From assembly GCA_035315185.1 (NCBI GenBank), contig DATFYE010000081.1, positions 33,274 to 97,273 on the forward strand: DNA of 64,000 bases. The letters run 5' to 3'. A model generated the notes under the pieces. It was not told the DNA's origin. It did no database searches and was given only the letters and a program-made list of their open reading frames with translations. This DNA is from JADGQN01 sp035315185. GTDB lineage: Bacteria > Desulfobacterota > Syntrophorhabdia > Syntrophorhabdales > WCHB1-27. Both the position numbers and the translations under genes were made by a program. Below, in pieces: positions 41,397 to 49,824 of this stretch; positions within the stretch are counted from its first letter, which is position 1; each line of letters begins with the position of its first letter.

Positions 41397-41966
41397 ATGA
41401 CGGTCCCTTTCCTCATCATCTTAATTATAATTTCAGCGCAGATGCTCACCCCTGCGCTCTGCCAAGCTCAGGCGAGGAAAGCACCGAAGCAAAGCCCTGC
41501 CCCTAAGGTCACCCAGCCTCGCGCGACCACAATAAATGACGCTAACGTCCAGTCCGTGTTCAAGACAGGGGAAGAGCTCTTCAAGCAAGGAAAAACTGAC
41601 GACTCGCTGAGGACTTTCCTGGGCATTTACAGATACTCAAGGGACATGCTCGCCTTTCTGGAGGTAGTCCAGCCGAACTATGAAAAACTCCTCAGCGAGA
41701 ACCCATCGTTGAGTCAAGAGGAAAAGGAAGATCTCTACATCAAGCAGAAACGCATGAAGGATTTGACTGCCAAATATCAGTCTCTGCGGGTGGAATCGGC
41801 CTATTACGTGGGCGCTGCGTACGCAAAACGGGGCGATGCGGAGCAGGCGCGCAAATACCTGCTGGAGGTCTGCCAGACAGCGCCCTTCTCACTCAAGCCA
41901 AAATCAACGTGGATGAAGTCCAAGAATATACTCCTCGCGCTTTTTCAACTCGAAGGCGAATTCTAA
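41397..41966 (+). CDS. Predicted secreted protein of unknown function, 189 aa
   Basis: Residues 1-25 form a hydrophobic signal-like segment (FLIILIIISAQ, cleavage probably near ALCQA), with a Cys near position 22. The rest is helical with a TPR-like stretch, as in SVFKTGEELFKQGKTDDSLRTF and AYYVGAAYAKRGDAEQARKY, which suggests a protein-protein scaffold in the periplasm. No family is recognised. Its stop is followed at once by the GTG of the next gene, so the two belong together. Confidence 0.7.
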   Translation: MTVPFLIILIIISAQMLTPALCQAQARKAPKQSPAPKVTQPRATTINDANVQSVFKTGEELFKQGKTDDSLRTFLGIYRYSRDMLAFLEVVQPNYEKLLSENPSLSQEEKEDLYIKQKRMKDLTAKYQSLRVESAYYVGAAYAKRGDAEQARKYLLEVCQTAPFSLKPKSTWMKSKNILLALFQLEGEF

Positions 41967-42851
41967 GTGGATAAAGCGATAGTTGTAGTTGAGGATGTCC
42001 TGACATCCCTCCGGATGCGCGACTCGGTGCGACAGGTCTATACTGAGGAGACAGACTCTCCCTGGAACGAAAAGGTTCTAATCAAGAGAAAGAGGGAGTA
42101 TTTGGACGTCAAGCTCTTCGTCTGGGGAGAGAATCTTTACCTTTACGGACGTATATATCGTCTGCTGGTGTACGTCTCCGACGTACTCAATCCGTCTTTT
42201 GACTATGATTCCAAAAGGGCGCCGAAAGAGGACGAGCAGAGCGTCTGGGACCTCTACTCGCAAATCTGGGGCGTTTACGTGGACAGCCGTCTGGAGAGAG
42301 CTCGCATCCCGAATTTCTACGATCGCCTCATGAGAAGAAACTTACTCGTGGAGGCACTGAAAGAGTTGGGATGGAGAGAGGCGCACATTTTTTTTGATGC
42401 TCTTTGGGCTAAAGAAGCGCTCACCCATGCTGACATAGTCCGATACACGCACGATCCCGGCGCCGCAGCACCGATAGGCGCCCCAGGCCCGGACGTGCTG
42501 GAGATGAAAATACGGCCTCTCCTGAGGGAGCACTCGGTAAAAAAACATTTGGAAAGGCTCACATCTGGCACGGTGAGAAGCATGGCAGAGGAAATCCTGA
42601 ACTTCACCGCGTATCACTGCAGGGATGTGCTGATCACCTCATCCTATTACGGTGTGCACTTTGGCCATAAGAACACCACCTTCGCGGAGATGGTAGTTGA
42701 GGATGGTAACCTGCTGCTATTGACCCTCCACGATCCGCGTACCCACATACCGACTACCGTGGCCGTGACGGAGACGACTGATCTTCAGGCAGTGCAGAGC
42801 AGGATCAAGGAAGTCTTCTTCCTGCACTTCCTAGACTCGCAGTCATTATGA
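41967..42851 (+). CDS. Protein of unknown function, 294 aa
   Basis: Starts at GTG 41967, immediately after the preceding stop. No signal peptide, membrane segment or known catalytic motif is visible. The protein is rich in aromatic residues and Arg; the final 90 residues read like a mixed alpha/beta domain (VVEDGNLLLLTLHDP, then TTVAVTETTDL). It overlaps the next gene by 4 bases. I do not recognise it. Cotranscription with a membrane lipid kinase-like protein is the only functional hint. Confidence 0.7.
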   Translation: MDKAIVVVEDVLTSLRMRDSVRQVYTEETDSPWNEKVLIKRKREYLDVKLFVWGENLYLYGRIYRLLVYVSDVLNPSFDYDSKRAPKEDEQSVWDLYSQIWGVYVDSRLERARIPNFYDRLMRRNLLVEALKELGWREAHIFFDALWAKEALTHADIVRYTHDPGAAAPIGAPGPDVLEMKIRPLLREHSVKKHLERLTSGTVRSMAEEILNFTAYHCRDVLITSSYYGVHFGHKNTTFAEMVVEDGNLLLLTLHDPRTHIPTTVAVTETTDLQAVQSRIKEVFFLHFLDSQSL

Positions 42852-43408
42852 CCACGAGCCAATCGATCTGGAGAAATCTTTTTCATTTCTCCGGCATTGT
42901 GATACCCCTGGTTTACCTTCTCATCAATAGAGGTGCCGCTCTTGGGCTGACAATATTCCTCTTGTGCACGCTACTGGTGGTGGAGTTCCTGCGGCTCACG
43001 GGCCGTGTCAGGTTGGGGACGGCCGGGAAGTACCTGAAGGAGAAAGAGCAGAATAAGCCTACAGGCAGCCTTTTCTACATGGTCGCTGCGCTCGTCACTA
43101 TCCTTCTGTTTCGCGAGAAGGTCGCCATCTCCGCGCTGCTTGTTCTCTGCATATCAGACCCTGTATCATCTCTTGTTGGCCGCAGCCTGGGAAGGCACCC
43201 TCTCTTTGGCAAATCCATCGAAGGGACCCTGGCCTTTCTTTTCTCCTCGCTGATTATCCTCACGCTCTTTTCAACGGCTGGCCTCTCAGTCACACTTGCC
43301 GCGGCCCTCATTGCGACGTTGACGGAACTGTGTACACCAAGATTTCTCGACGATAACCTGACGATACCAATTGTGACCGGCCTAGCACTCACGCTCCTCG
43401 GCGGGTGA
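42848..43408 (+). CDS. Polyprenol/diacylglycerol kinase-like membrane protein (dolichol kinase family)
   Basis: A 186-residue multi-pass membrane protein with about six hydrophobic helices. LVLCISDPVSSLVGRSLGRHPLFGKSIEGTLAF, shown here as DPVSSLVGRSLGRH and GKSIEGTLAF near residues 101-128, is the signature of the CTP-dependent dolichol/diacylglycerol kinase and cytidylyltransferase-like family. It probably phosphorylates a polyprenol or lipid alcohol in the inner membrane. It ends the operon begun by the two unknown genes. Confidence 0.78.
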   Translation: MTTSQSIWRNLFHFSGIVIPLVYLLINRGAALGLTIFLLCTLLVVEFLRLTGRVRLGTAGKYLKEKEQNKPTGSLFYMVAALVTILLFREKVAISALLVLCISDPVSSLVGRSLGRHPLFGKSIEGTLAFLFSSLIILTLFSTAGLSVTLAAALIATLTELCTPRFLDDNLTIPIVTGLALTLLGG

Positions 43409-43452
43409 AGAACAGGAAAAAAATAAACCTCCGCTCTTGTTCTCGCCTGCCT

Positions 43453-44157
43453 TCAGGCTCTCCTCAGTCTTTTGAGCGCCAGACCGAAGGAATATTCGTA
43501 GAGGTGCAGTCCTTTGCTTATCGCCGTGATAGAGCCGTCCTCAAGCCCCGTCTCGTGACACATGTACTCTTTAAGGAGTTGAATGGCTGCCAAATTGGAA
43601 GGGAATCCCGCCCACAAATCCCAGCTCCTGAAATAGATGACGAAATGGAGCCTACTATTCATCACCCGTGTATCTATGAGTCGCAGGCAAGGCGGATCCT
43701 CCAACAGAATGTCTTGCGGCATTCCCACTTCCATGACAGCCTGGTTTGTCCCCAATTTATTTTCCTTGTAAATCCTTATGACCTCCTGGAGCGGATTCAC
43801 CCCGAGCGTACGTTCCTTCCCATCCAGGAATACTTTTGGGTTGGTCAATCGCTCTCCGTAAGTGTATAACTCGTTTTGCTTTTTGCTGTCCGTCATGAGG
43901 TACTGGAGGTAATCCTCGACGTATTCCATGCTCGTTGGGACGGGTATGCCCAACTCCGCGGGTATATCCGGGATCAGTGGCCTTGCGCCAGGATACTTGA
44001 TGTGTACCATAATGACGTCAAACTCTTTCCTGGTGCAGCCCTCGAAGGAGCCCCTATCAACACAGTATTCGTGGACACCTTCATCATCAAAGATCCTGTA
44101 GATGCACTGGAACCAGGCATCAGGAATGTCTCGGGCATCGATGTAGACAGGAAGCAT
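43453..44157 (-). CDS. Thymidylate synthase-like protein
   Basis: A 234-residue protein of the ThyA/dCMP hydroxymethylase superfamily. PPC with Cys157 as candidate nucleophile and FRSWDLWAGFPSNLAAIQL (about residues 176-194) match the substrate-binding RS-x-D and GxPxN motifs of ThyA; the folate-binding N-terminal part is unlike canonical ThyA and recalls the short archaeal type. ATG 44157 gives MLPVYIDARDIPDAW; the longer frame to 44211 runs into a repeat. It might make dTMP or hydroxymethylate another pyrimidine. The gene stands alone, convergent with the kinase-like gene. Confidence 0.72.
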   Translation of the reverse strand: MLPVYIDARDIPDAWFQCIYRIFDDEGVHEYCVDRGSFEGCTRKEFDVIMVHIKYPGARPLIPDIPAELGIPVPTSMEYVEDYLQYLMTDSKKQNELYTYGERLTNPKVFLDGKERTLGVNPLQEVIRIYKENKLGTNQAVMEVGMPQDILLEDPPCLRLIDTRVMNSRLHFVIYFRSWDLWAGFPSNLAAIQLLKEYMCHETGLEDGSITAISKGLHLYEYSFGLALKRLRRA

Positions 44158-44178
44158 GCAACCCCCATTCAGTAAACA

Positions 44179-44276
44179 GTGATCAGTAAGCAGTGAACAG
44201 TGAAAAACCAAGAAGAGAGTGTGAATGCAGCCCGAAGATGAATCTCATCTTTTACTGCTCACCGCTTACTGGTCAC
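44179..44276. repeat. Imperfect inverted repeat upstream of two divergent genes
   Basis: The 23-base arm at 44179-44201 matches the reverse complement of 44254-44276 at 20 of 23 positions, separated by 52 bases. The arms carry internal short tandem motifs (CAGTAAGCAGTGA). The dyad lies between the thyA-like gene and the metallo-hydrolase gene. It could form a cruciform or a hairpin in transcripts, or be a decayed mobile repeat. Confidence 0.7.
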
Positions 44277-44356
44277 TTACCTGTGCTCCAAGAGCGGTTG
44301 AAATAACTATACTAGAAATAGTATGCTTAGGCAAACTAATTTGGACGGGAGAGCAC

Positions 44357-44995
44357 GTGATAGTCAAGCAGATGGAAGTCGGACGAATGGCAGTGTTCGC
44401 GTACCTCGTGGGATGCGAGAAGACAAAGGAAGCGCTTGTGATAGATCCTGCGGGCGATGAGGACCGGATTCTCCAGGAGGCAAACAAGAAGGGCCTGCAG
44501 ATAAAATATATTGTCAACACTCATTTCCACGTGGACCATATCTTGGGCAACAAGCGTATGCAGGATCTGACCGGGGCGACGATCGTGATTCATGAGAAAG
44601 AAGCCCATGCTCTTACTCACCAGTCCCAGCAGATGCTGAACATGTTTGGAGCGGAAGCCTCTCCTCCTGCGGGCAAGACAGTAAAAGGAGGCGACGTGAT
44701 AACTGTGGGAGAGGTAAGCCTGTCGGTCATTCATACTCCGGGTCACTCCCCCGGGGCTATCTGTCTTTACGGTCACGGTCTCGTTTTCACCGGCGACACG
44801 CTATTTGTGGGAGGTGTCGGCAGAACCGACCTGGAAGGCGGTTCCTTTGAGGTGCTTGCTTCCTCCATACGCAACAATCTGTTTACGCTGCCTGATTCGA
44901 CCGTGGTACTTCCCGGCCACAATTACGGCAGTGCGCCGAAAAGCACCATAGGCATGGAAAAAGCCAACAATCCGTATGTCGGTTCCCGCTCGTAG
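44357..44995 (+). CDS. Glyoxalase II-like metallo-hydrolase
   Basis: Read from GTG 44357, preceded by GGGAGA; the 212-residue protein fits the family, while the frame extending to 44225 runs through the repeat. THFHVDH near residue 53, TPGHSPGAI near residue 130, FTGDTLFVGGVGRTD near residue 145, and LPGHNYGS near residue 186 are the metal-binding and catalytic motifs of glyoxalase II/persulfide dioxygenase-like enzymes. Thioester hydrolysis or sulfur oxidation is possible. Its last 20 bases overlap the patatin gene. Confidence 0.85.
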   Translation: MIVKQMEVGRMAVFAYLVGCEKTKEALVIDPAGDEDRILQEANKKGLQIKYIVNTHFHVDHILGNKRMQDLTGATIVIHEKEAHALTHQSQQMLNMFGAEASPPAGKTVKGGDVITVGEVSLSVIHTPGHSPGAICLYGHGLVFTGDTLFVGGVGRTDLEGGSFEVLASSIRNNLFTLPDSTVVLPGHNYGSAPKSTIGMEKANNPYVGSRS

Positions 44996-45863
44996 TCTCG
45001 TCATACCAGTTGTACTGCTGGTCACCATCTTTCTTCATTCCTGCCAGACGCCGAAGCCTGTGGAGACCGCGCCCGCACCAAGAAGGGAGCCGAAGGTTGC
45101 GCTGGTGCTTGGAGGAGGCTCTGCCAAAGGGTTTGCCCACGTCGGTGTTATCAGGGTGCTTGAACAGGAAAAAATTCCCATAGATATGATTATCGGTACC
45201 AGCGTGGGCAGCCTCATCGGAAGCATCTACGCATCGAACCCCGACGCCTTTCAGCTGGAATGGCTTGCCTTCAAAATAGAAAGGAATGACATACTCGATT
45301 TCTCGATTGTCTCCTCCAAGATGGGGCCTGTACAGGGAGCGAAACTGGAAAGTTTTGTCGAACAGAACGTGAAGGCAAAAAAGATAGAAGATACGAAGAT
45401 ACCTTTCTTTCCCATAGCAACCGACTTGAATACCGGCGAAACCGTGATTCTTGAGAAAGGTTCTCTGGGAAGGGCAGTTCACGCCTCCTGCGCCATTCCC
45501 GGCGTTTTCGTGCCGGTTACCTTCGATAAGAGAATGCTTGTTGATGGTGGCATTACTGACAATGTAGCCTGCGATGTCGCACGCAACAAGGGCGCAGACA
45601 TCATCATCGGCGTCAGTCTCCAGAAGGATGTTAAGAATTACCAGATCGATTCAGCCATCGATGTTATTGCCCAGTCCATCAACATCATGGCGCGGGAAGC
45701 GAGCCGACCAAAACTGCTCTGCGCCGACGTGATAATCGAGCCTGACGTGCACGGCGCGTCACTCTTTGATTTCAGTCAGAAGAAGGTGCTTATGGAAGAA
45801 GGAATAATCGCCACAAGGAAGGCCGTGCCGAAGATCAAGGAGCTACTCGCAAAATACCACTGA
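44976..45863 (+). CDS. Patatin-like phospholipase lipoprotein
   Basis: A 295-residue predicted lipoprotein: signal residues 1-22 and lipid-attached Cys23 in LHSC. The patatin core shows the oxyanion GGGSAKG (residues 46-52), nucleophile Ser76 in GTSVG, and the second catalytic Asp190 in VDGG. It should hydrolyse phospholipid acyl chains at the envelope, as RssA-type and related patatins do. It overlaps the metallo-hydrolase gene by 20 bases. Its stop abuts the repeat element copy 2. Confidence 0.88.
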   Translation: MSVPARSLVIPVVLLVTIFLHSCQTPKPVETAPAPRREPKVALVLGGGSAKGFAHVGVIRVLEQEKIPIDMIIGTSVGSLIGSIYASNPDAFQLEWLAFKIERNDILDFSIVSSKMGPVQGAKLESFVEQNVKAKKIEDTKIPFFPIATDLNTGETVILEKGSLGRAVHASCAIPGVFVPVTFDKRMLVDGGITDNVACDVARNKGADIIIGVSLQKDVKNYQIDSAIDVIAQSINIMAREASRPKLLCADVIIEPDVHGASLFDFSQKKVLMEEGIIATRKAVPKIKELLAKYH

Positions 45864-46020
45864 TGCCAAGTTGCCTTCATTCATATAGCTTCCGGGTACC
45901 CACGCCAGTGGGTGTTGCGTCGGCACGACTCCGACGTACTAATAGCACGCCCGGGTACCCGCTTGCGGGTGGGCTATCCTCCTGGTCGCCTTGCTCTATT
46001 TTTGAATGCAACTTGGCATC
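45863..46020 (+). repeat. Palindromic-ended intergenic repeat element, copy 2
   Basis: A 158-base element bounded by perfect 13-base inverted ends GATGCCAAGTTGC and GCAACTTGGCATC. Compared with copy 1 at 36785-36907, which is in opposite orientation, the outer 27 bases at one end and 23 at the other are the same, with the shared core CTCCGACGTACTA; the inside carries two extra CGGGTACCC hairpins. It begins at the stop codon of the patatin gene. It probably moved or spread as a non-autonomous element. Confidence 0.82.
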
Positions 46021-46064
46021 ACATAGCATAGGCCCGCGGCCAGCACGTGTGGAAACAATCCCTT

Positions 46065-46098
46065 ATTCGTCATGCCGGTGAGAACCGGAGTCCAGAAG
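46065..46098. repeat. REP-like short palindrome
   Basis: GTCATGCCGGTGAGAACCGG with AGTCCAGAA after it resembles the widespread intergenic repeat GTCATTCC(C/G)GCGAAAGC(C/G)GGAATCCAG of proteobacteria. CCGGT and ACCGG form a short stem. It lies between copy 2 of the larger repeat and xseA. Confidence 0.6.
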
Positions 46099-46113
46099 CC
46101 TTGGTAATTGGGG

Positions 46114-47328
46114 CTACGGCGGGGTAACTTTTGAAACGATGCAGTCGAGCTCGCCTTTAAACAGTTTTATCTGAACACGTTCCTTGGTTACGATCTGATC
46201 GCTCTCTCTTACTACTTCCTGCGTAGCTTTTTTGATGGTGATACTGTACCCCCTTTTCAGAATGTTCCGGGGGTTCAGATCGTTGAGGCGTTGGGCTATC
46301 GCATTCAGTCTCGTCCTTCTTTGCTCGAGCATTGTAGTGGCAGTGCGTATCAGCGTGTTAGAAAGGTCGTCTACGTATATCCTGTGCTTCGTGAAAAGGT
46401 CTTTTCTCTCCCTGAGCTCAGCGAAGGATTGATACAGCAGAAGCCTTACCCTCTCCATTCGTTTCCTGATGCTCCGTTCCACCTTTTCCTTGATGCTTTC
46501 AAGCGATCCGAGAAGCTCCCGTTTGTCTCGCACAACCATATCTGCGGCAGCCGTAGGTGTCGGCGCTCTAACATCCGCGACGAAATCTGCTATCGTGAAA
46601 TCAATCTCGTGGCCGACCGCCGATACAACGGGTATTTCGGATGCATAGATGGCTCTTGCCACAGCCTCGTCGTTAAAGCACGCCAGATCCTCAAGCGACC
46701 CTCCGCCTCTTCCCACAATAATCACGTCTACTTGTTTTTGGCTGTTCAGGTACTTTATTCCTTCCGCTATTTCCAGGCCTGCCCCTTCTCCTTGAACCCG
46801 GACCGGGTAAATGAGCACGGCCATATTCTCATATTTCTGAAATATTACTTTTAACATGTCCCGTATTGCCGCTCCGGCGGGCGAGGTAACTATGCCGATC
46901 TTTGAGGGAAGCAAAGGCAGAGGGCGCTTGTGCGAGGCATCAAAAAGACCTTCCTTGAAGAGTTTCTCTTTGAGCACCTGGAACTGTATCTGAAGGAGGC
47001 CCAGCCCTCTGACCTCGAGGTCATCGACGAGGAGTCTGTACTCTCCTCTTTTCTCGTAAACGTCTATCCTTCCGCGGCAAATCACTGCTACGCCGTCCTT
47101 GACGAAATCCTCCGGGTATCGTCCGTAGAAGTTGAACATGACGGCCCTGAGCGAAGAGGCCTCGTCCTTAAGCGTAAAATAGAGGTGACCGGAAGGGTAG
47201 AGCTTGAAGTTGGATATTTCACCTTCGACAAGTATGTCTCTGAACTGCTTGTGGAGAGAGTCTCGTATACGAGATGTGAGTTGTGAGACCGTGTAGACGT
47301 GGATGGGCCACGCGCCGGCTTGTTCCAT
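46114..47328 (-). CDS. xseA: Exodeoxyribonuclease VII large subunit
   Basis: A 404-residue nuclease subunit. The N-terminal OB-fold region has the typical VEGEISNFKLYPSGHLYFTLKD, given here as GEISNFKLYPSGHLYF near residue 37, and the catalytic domain has IVTSPAGAAIRDM near residue 139 and GRGGGSLEDL near residue 210, followed by a long coiled coil. It degrades single-stranded DNA together with XseB, which is not next to it. It starts 10 bases after the thiC stop. Confidence 0.95.
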   Translation of the reverse strand: MEQAGAWPIHVYTVSQLTSRIRDSLHKQFRDILVEGEISNFKLYPSGHLYFTLKDEASSLRAVMFNFYGRYPEDFVKDGVAVICRGRIDVYEKRGEYRLLVDDLEVRGLGLLQIQFQVLKEKLFKEGLFDASHKRPLPLLPSKIGIVTSPAGAAIRDMLKVIFQKYENMAVLIYPVRVQGEGAGLEIAEGIKYLNSQKQVDVIIVGRGGGSLEDLACFNDEAVARAIYASEIPVVSAVGHEIDFTIADFVADVRAPTPTAAADMVVRDKRELLGSLESIKEKVERSIRKRMERVRLLLYQSFAELRERKDLFTKHRIYVDDLSNTLIRTATTMLEQRRTRLNAIAQRLNDLNPRNILKRGYSITIKKATQEVVRESDQIVTKERVQIKLFKGELDCIVSKVTPP

Positions 47329-47338
47329 GTAACATCAT

Positions 47339-48622
47339 CTACTTGGAAAAATAATCTTTGACGAGCTTCATCGCACAGTATTCGCCGCACATGCTGCACA
47401 CATCGTCTCGCAGGCTTCGCTCCTTACGGAAGGTGCGTATCTTCTCAGGGTCTATAGCCATCTGGAGTTGTCCCTCCCAGTCGAGGGCCTTGCGAAAACG
47501 CGACATCTGCCGGTCACGTTCGATAGCTTTCTCATTGCCTCTCGCAATGTCCGCCGCGTGAGCGGCAATTCTTGCGACGATAACGCCTTCTCTCACGTCG
47601 AGCGGCGAAGGGAGCCCCAGGTGTTCCGAAGGCGTGACGTAACAGATGAAATCTGCGCCGCAGTATCCTGCAAGCGCGCCGCCAATGGCAGCAGTAATGT
47701 GGTCATACCCGGGAGCAATATCAGTGACGATGGGGCCAAGCACGTAAAACGGAGCTTCCTTACAAAGCTTCTTTTCAAGCATGATGTTGCCTTCAATGAG
47801 ATTCAAGGGTACATGTCCGGGTCCTTCGATCATTACCTGGACACCGTTACGCCAGGCCTCTTCGCACAACTCTCCCAAAGTTATGAGCTCCTGTATCTGG
47901 GCCCTGTCTGTGGCGTCCCCTGTAGATCCGGGCCGCAGGCCGTCTCCCAAGGAGAGCGTCATATCATACTTCTTTGCTATGGCCAACAGTTTGTCGAACT
48001 GTTCGTACAGCGGATTCTCGCGGTTATTTACAATCATCCACTCGGCGAGAAAAGCCCCGCCCCTGCTCACAATATCCGTAACACGCCCCTGAATCTTAAG
48101 TCTCTCCAGCGATTGGCGTGTCACGCCGGCGTGAACGGTTACGAAATCGACGCCGCTCTCGCCGTGCTTTTCAATAACCTCGAAAAGCTCCGCTGGATCC
48201 ATTTTTGTGACGGTCTGCCTCTTCTTGATCGTTTCAACCGCTGCCTGGTAGATCGGCACCGTGCCTATCGGTATCTTTGAATATTCGATGATGGTTTTTC
48301 GTATCTCGTCGAGGTTCCCGCCTGTGGACAGGTCCATGACCGTGTCAGCACCCGCCTCCATGGCCATGTTCAGCTTCTCTATCTCCAACGTGATATCAAT
48401 GCACTCCGGTGACGTACCCAGGTTTGCATTCACTTTGATGGAGAGGTCTTTGCCGACACCTTTTGGGGTGAAGTGCTTGTGCCGGTTATTCTCGAGAACC
48501 GCAACCTTCCCGGACGCAACAAGCCCGCACAACCTCTCTTTATCAATGCCCTCGTCCTGCGCTATCTGTTCCAGAGCCCTCGTTATCTGCCCTGCACGGG
48601 CCTTGACTAATTGGTTTTCCAT
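47339..48622 (-). CDS. thiC: Phosphomethylpyrimidine synthase
   Basis: A 427-residue radical-SAM enzyme that turns aminoimidazole ribotide into HMP-phosphate for thiamine. The short form is typical of anaerobes. The C-terminal cluster motif CSMCGEYCAMK (Cys spacing x2, x4) is in place, as are VDLSTGG-like and DLSTGGNLDEIRKTI near residue 98. It lies downstream of thiD on the same strand, with a short upstream reading frame overlapping its start. No TPP riboswitch was recognised. Confidence 0.95.
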   Translation of the reverse strand: MENQLVKARAGQITRALEQIAQDEGIDKERLCGLVASGKVAVLENNRHKHFTPKGVGKDLSIKVNANLGTSPECIDITLEIEKLNMAMEAGADTVMDLSTGGNLDEIRKTIIEYSKIPIGTVPIYQAAVETIKKRQTVTKMDPAELFEVIEKHGESGVDFVTVHAGVTRQSLERLKIQGRVTDIVSRGGAFLAEWMIVNNRENPLYEQFDKLLAIAKKYDMTLSLGDGLRPGSTGDATDRAQIQELITLGELCEEAWRNGVQVMIEGPGHVPLNLIEGNIMLEKKLCKEAPFYVLGPIVTDIAPGYDHITAAIGGALAGYCGADFICYVTPSEHLGLPSPLDVREGVIVARIAAHAADIARGNEKAIERDRQMSRFRKALDWEGQLQMAIDPEKIRTFRKERSLRDDVCSMCGEYCAMKLVKDYFSK

Positions 48623-48699
48623 GATTGCATCATCTCCATCTTTTTTAAGAGTTCCGCGGGGTCCGCGGCAAAAAGCCGCATGATCGGTTCTTTGCCCAT
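48607..48699 (-). CDS. Possible 30-residue upstream reading frame overlapping thiC
   Basis: A short frame from ATG 48699 (with GTGGGGAC upstream) reads MGKEPIMRLFAADPAELLKK and ends within the first codons of thiC, a 16-base overlap. Such an arrangement could couple or attenuate thiC translation. No family is recognised and coding is unproven. Confidence 0.3.
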   Translation of the reverse strand: MGKEPIMRLFAADPAELLKKMEMMQSWKTN

Positions 48700-48774
48700 G
48701 TCCCCACTACCGTAAATAATGTCTGGCGGATGTCCAGTCTCTCATATGAGGATAATACTTCATGTGGGTGAGGA

Positions 48775-49584
48775 TCAAGTCCGCATCCTTCGTTCATTTG
48801 CCTTGCAGGCAATCCGAGTGAGGCTTGCGTACCAGTAACCGCTCCCGTTCAACCTATAACTTCCCTTCAGGAGCTCTTCCATTTTGTGCTCAGCCTGGGC
48901 GAACGCTTCTTTCAACGGATAGCCCAGCACAATAAAGGAAAGCATGAGAGACGACAGAGCGCAACCAGTTCCGTGCACTTGCCGGTCCACTCTCGATTTC
49001 TTATGCACAAGAACCTCGTTGCCGTCGAACAGCACGTCGACGGGATCTCCGGGAAGATGCCCCCCCTTGAGCAGTACGTTTTTCGGGCCTAGCCGGGAGA
49101 GGAGCCTTGCTGCCCGTTCCATCTCTCTCTCGTTCCGGATCGGCTTCTTCAGGATCGCGGACGCTTCATCAAGATTTGGCGTGATGAGGTAGCTCAGCGG
49201 AAAGATCTTCTGAATCATCAGGCCAAGTCCATCGTCGCTTATGAGTCTGAAGCCGTTCTTCGATGCGATCACCGGATCTACGACTATCGGCTTTTCCCGA
49301 TACTCCTTCAAAAACGAAGAGACCGCTTTGACCTGTCCTGTCCCTCCGAGAACCCCTATCTTGATGCCATCCAACTGCACTTCGTCTCTTGCGGTTTTGA
49401 GCATTCTACCGAAAGGTTTCAAAGGGGTCGGCGTGAGATCACTTACCCCTTTCGGTCCCTGGATAACAAAGCTGGTCGGGATGGTTAGAGGGTGCAGGCC
49501 GAGGGCCAGGAAAATCTCAAGATCCTTGGTGATGCCCGCTCCGCTGGAAAGGTCATGACCTGCAATGGTGAGAACGCGCTTCAT
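48775..49584 (-). CDS. thiD: Hydroxymethylpyrimidine/phosphomethylpyrimidine kinase
   Basis: A 269-residue ribokinase-fold enzyme that phosphorylates HMP-P to HMP-PP in thiamine synthesis. The N-terminal IAGHDLSSGAGITKDL (residues 7-22) binds substrate, and the anion hole/catalytic Asp is in HGTGCALSS near residue 212. It lies 152 bases upstream of thiC on the same strand, the expected pathway neighbour. A fused or separate thiE is not seen here. Confidence 0.93.
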   Translation of the reverse strand: MKRVLTIAGHDLSSGAGITKDLEIFLALGLHPLTIPTSFVIQGPKGVSDLTPTPLKPFGRMLKTARDEVQLDGIKIGVLGGTGQVKAVSSFLKEYREKPIVVDPVIASKNGFRLISDDGLGLMIQKIFPLSYLITPNLDEASAILKKPIRNEREMERAARLLSRLGPKNVLLKGGHLPGDPVDVLFDGNEVLVHKKSRVDRQVHGTGCALSSLMLSFIVLGYPLKEAFAQAEHKMEELLKGSYRLNGSGYWYASLTRIACKANERRMRT

Positions 49585-49710
49585 GGTGCTTGCTGAAATG
49601 AGCTTTAGTGTAGCATATTTCTTAATGATGATAAAGGGTTTTCAGATCTTGCGGCTGCTGAAACACAGAATATCAGTCACTCAGGCAGACCCTTACCGTG
49701 AATGACTCTC

Positions 49711-49732
49711 TGATCGACGATTTTGTCGATCA
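49711..49732 (+). promoter_or_regulatory. Palindrome, candidate binding site for the NtrC-type regulator
   Basis: TGATCGAC-GATTTT-GTCGATCA is a perfect 8-base inverted repeat with a 6-base spacer, centred about 130 bases before the predicted sigma54 start site. That distance suits an upstream activating sequence for the NtrC-type regulator encoded at 52571-53929. Confidence 0.55.
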
Positions 49733-49824
49733 ATGGCCGTAGTTTCTGACCAATTTGTCAAATCATCAGCGTCTCACTTTTTGTAAGCACATATAATATC
49801 AGCGCCTTACAAATTCTTGGCCTG

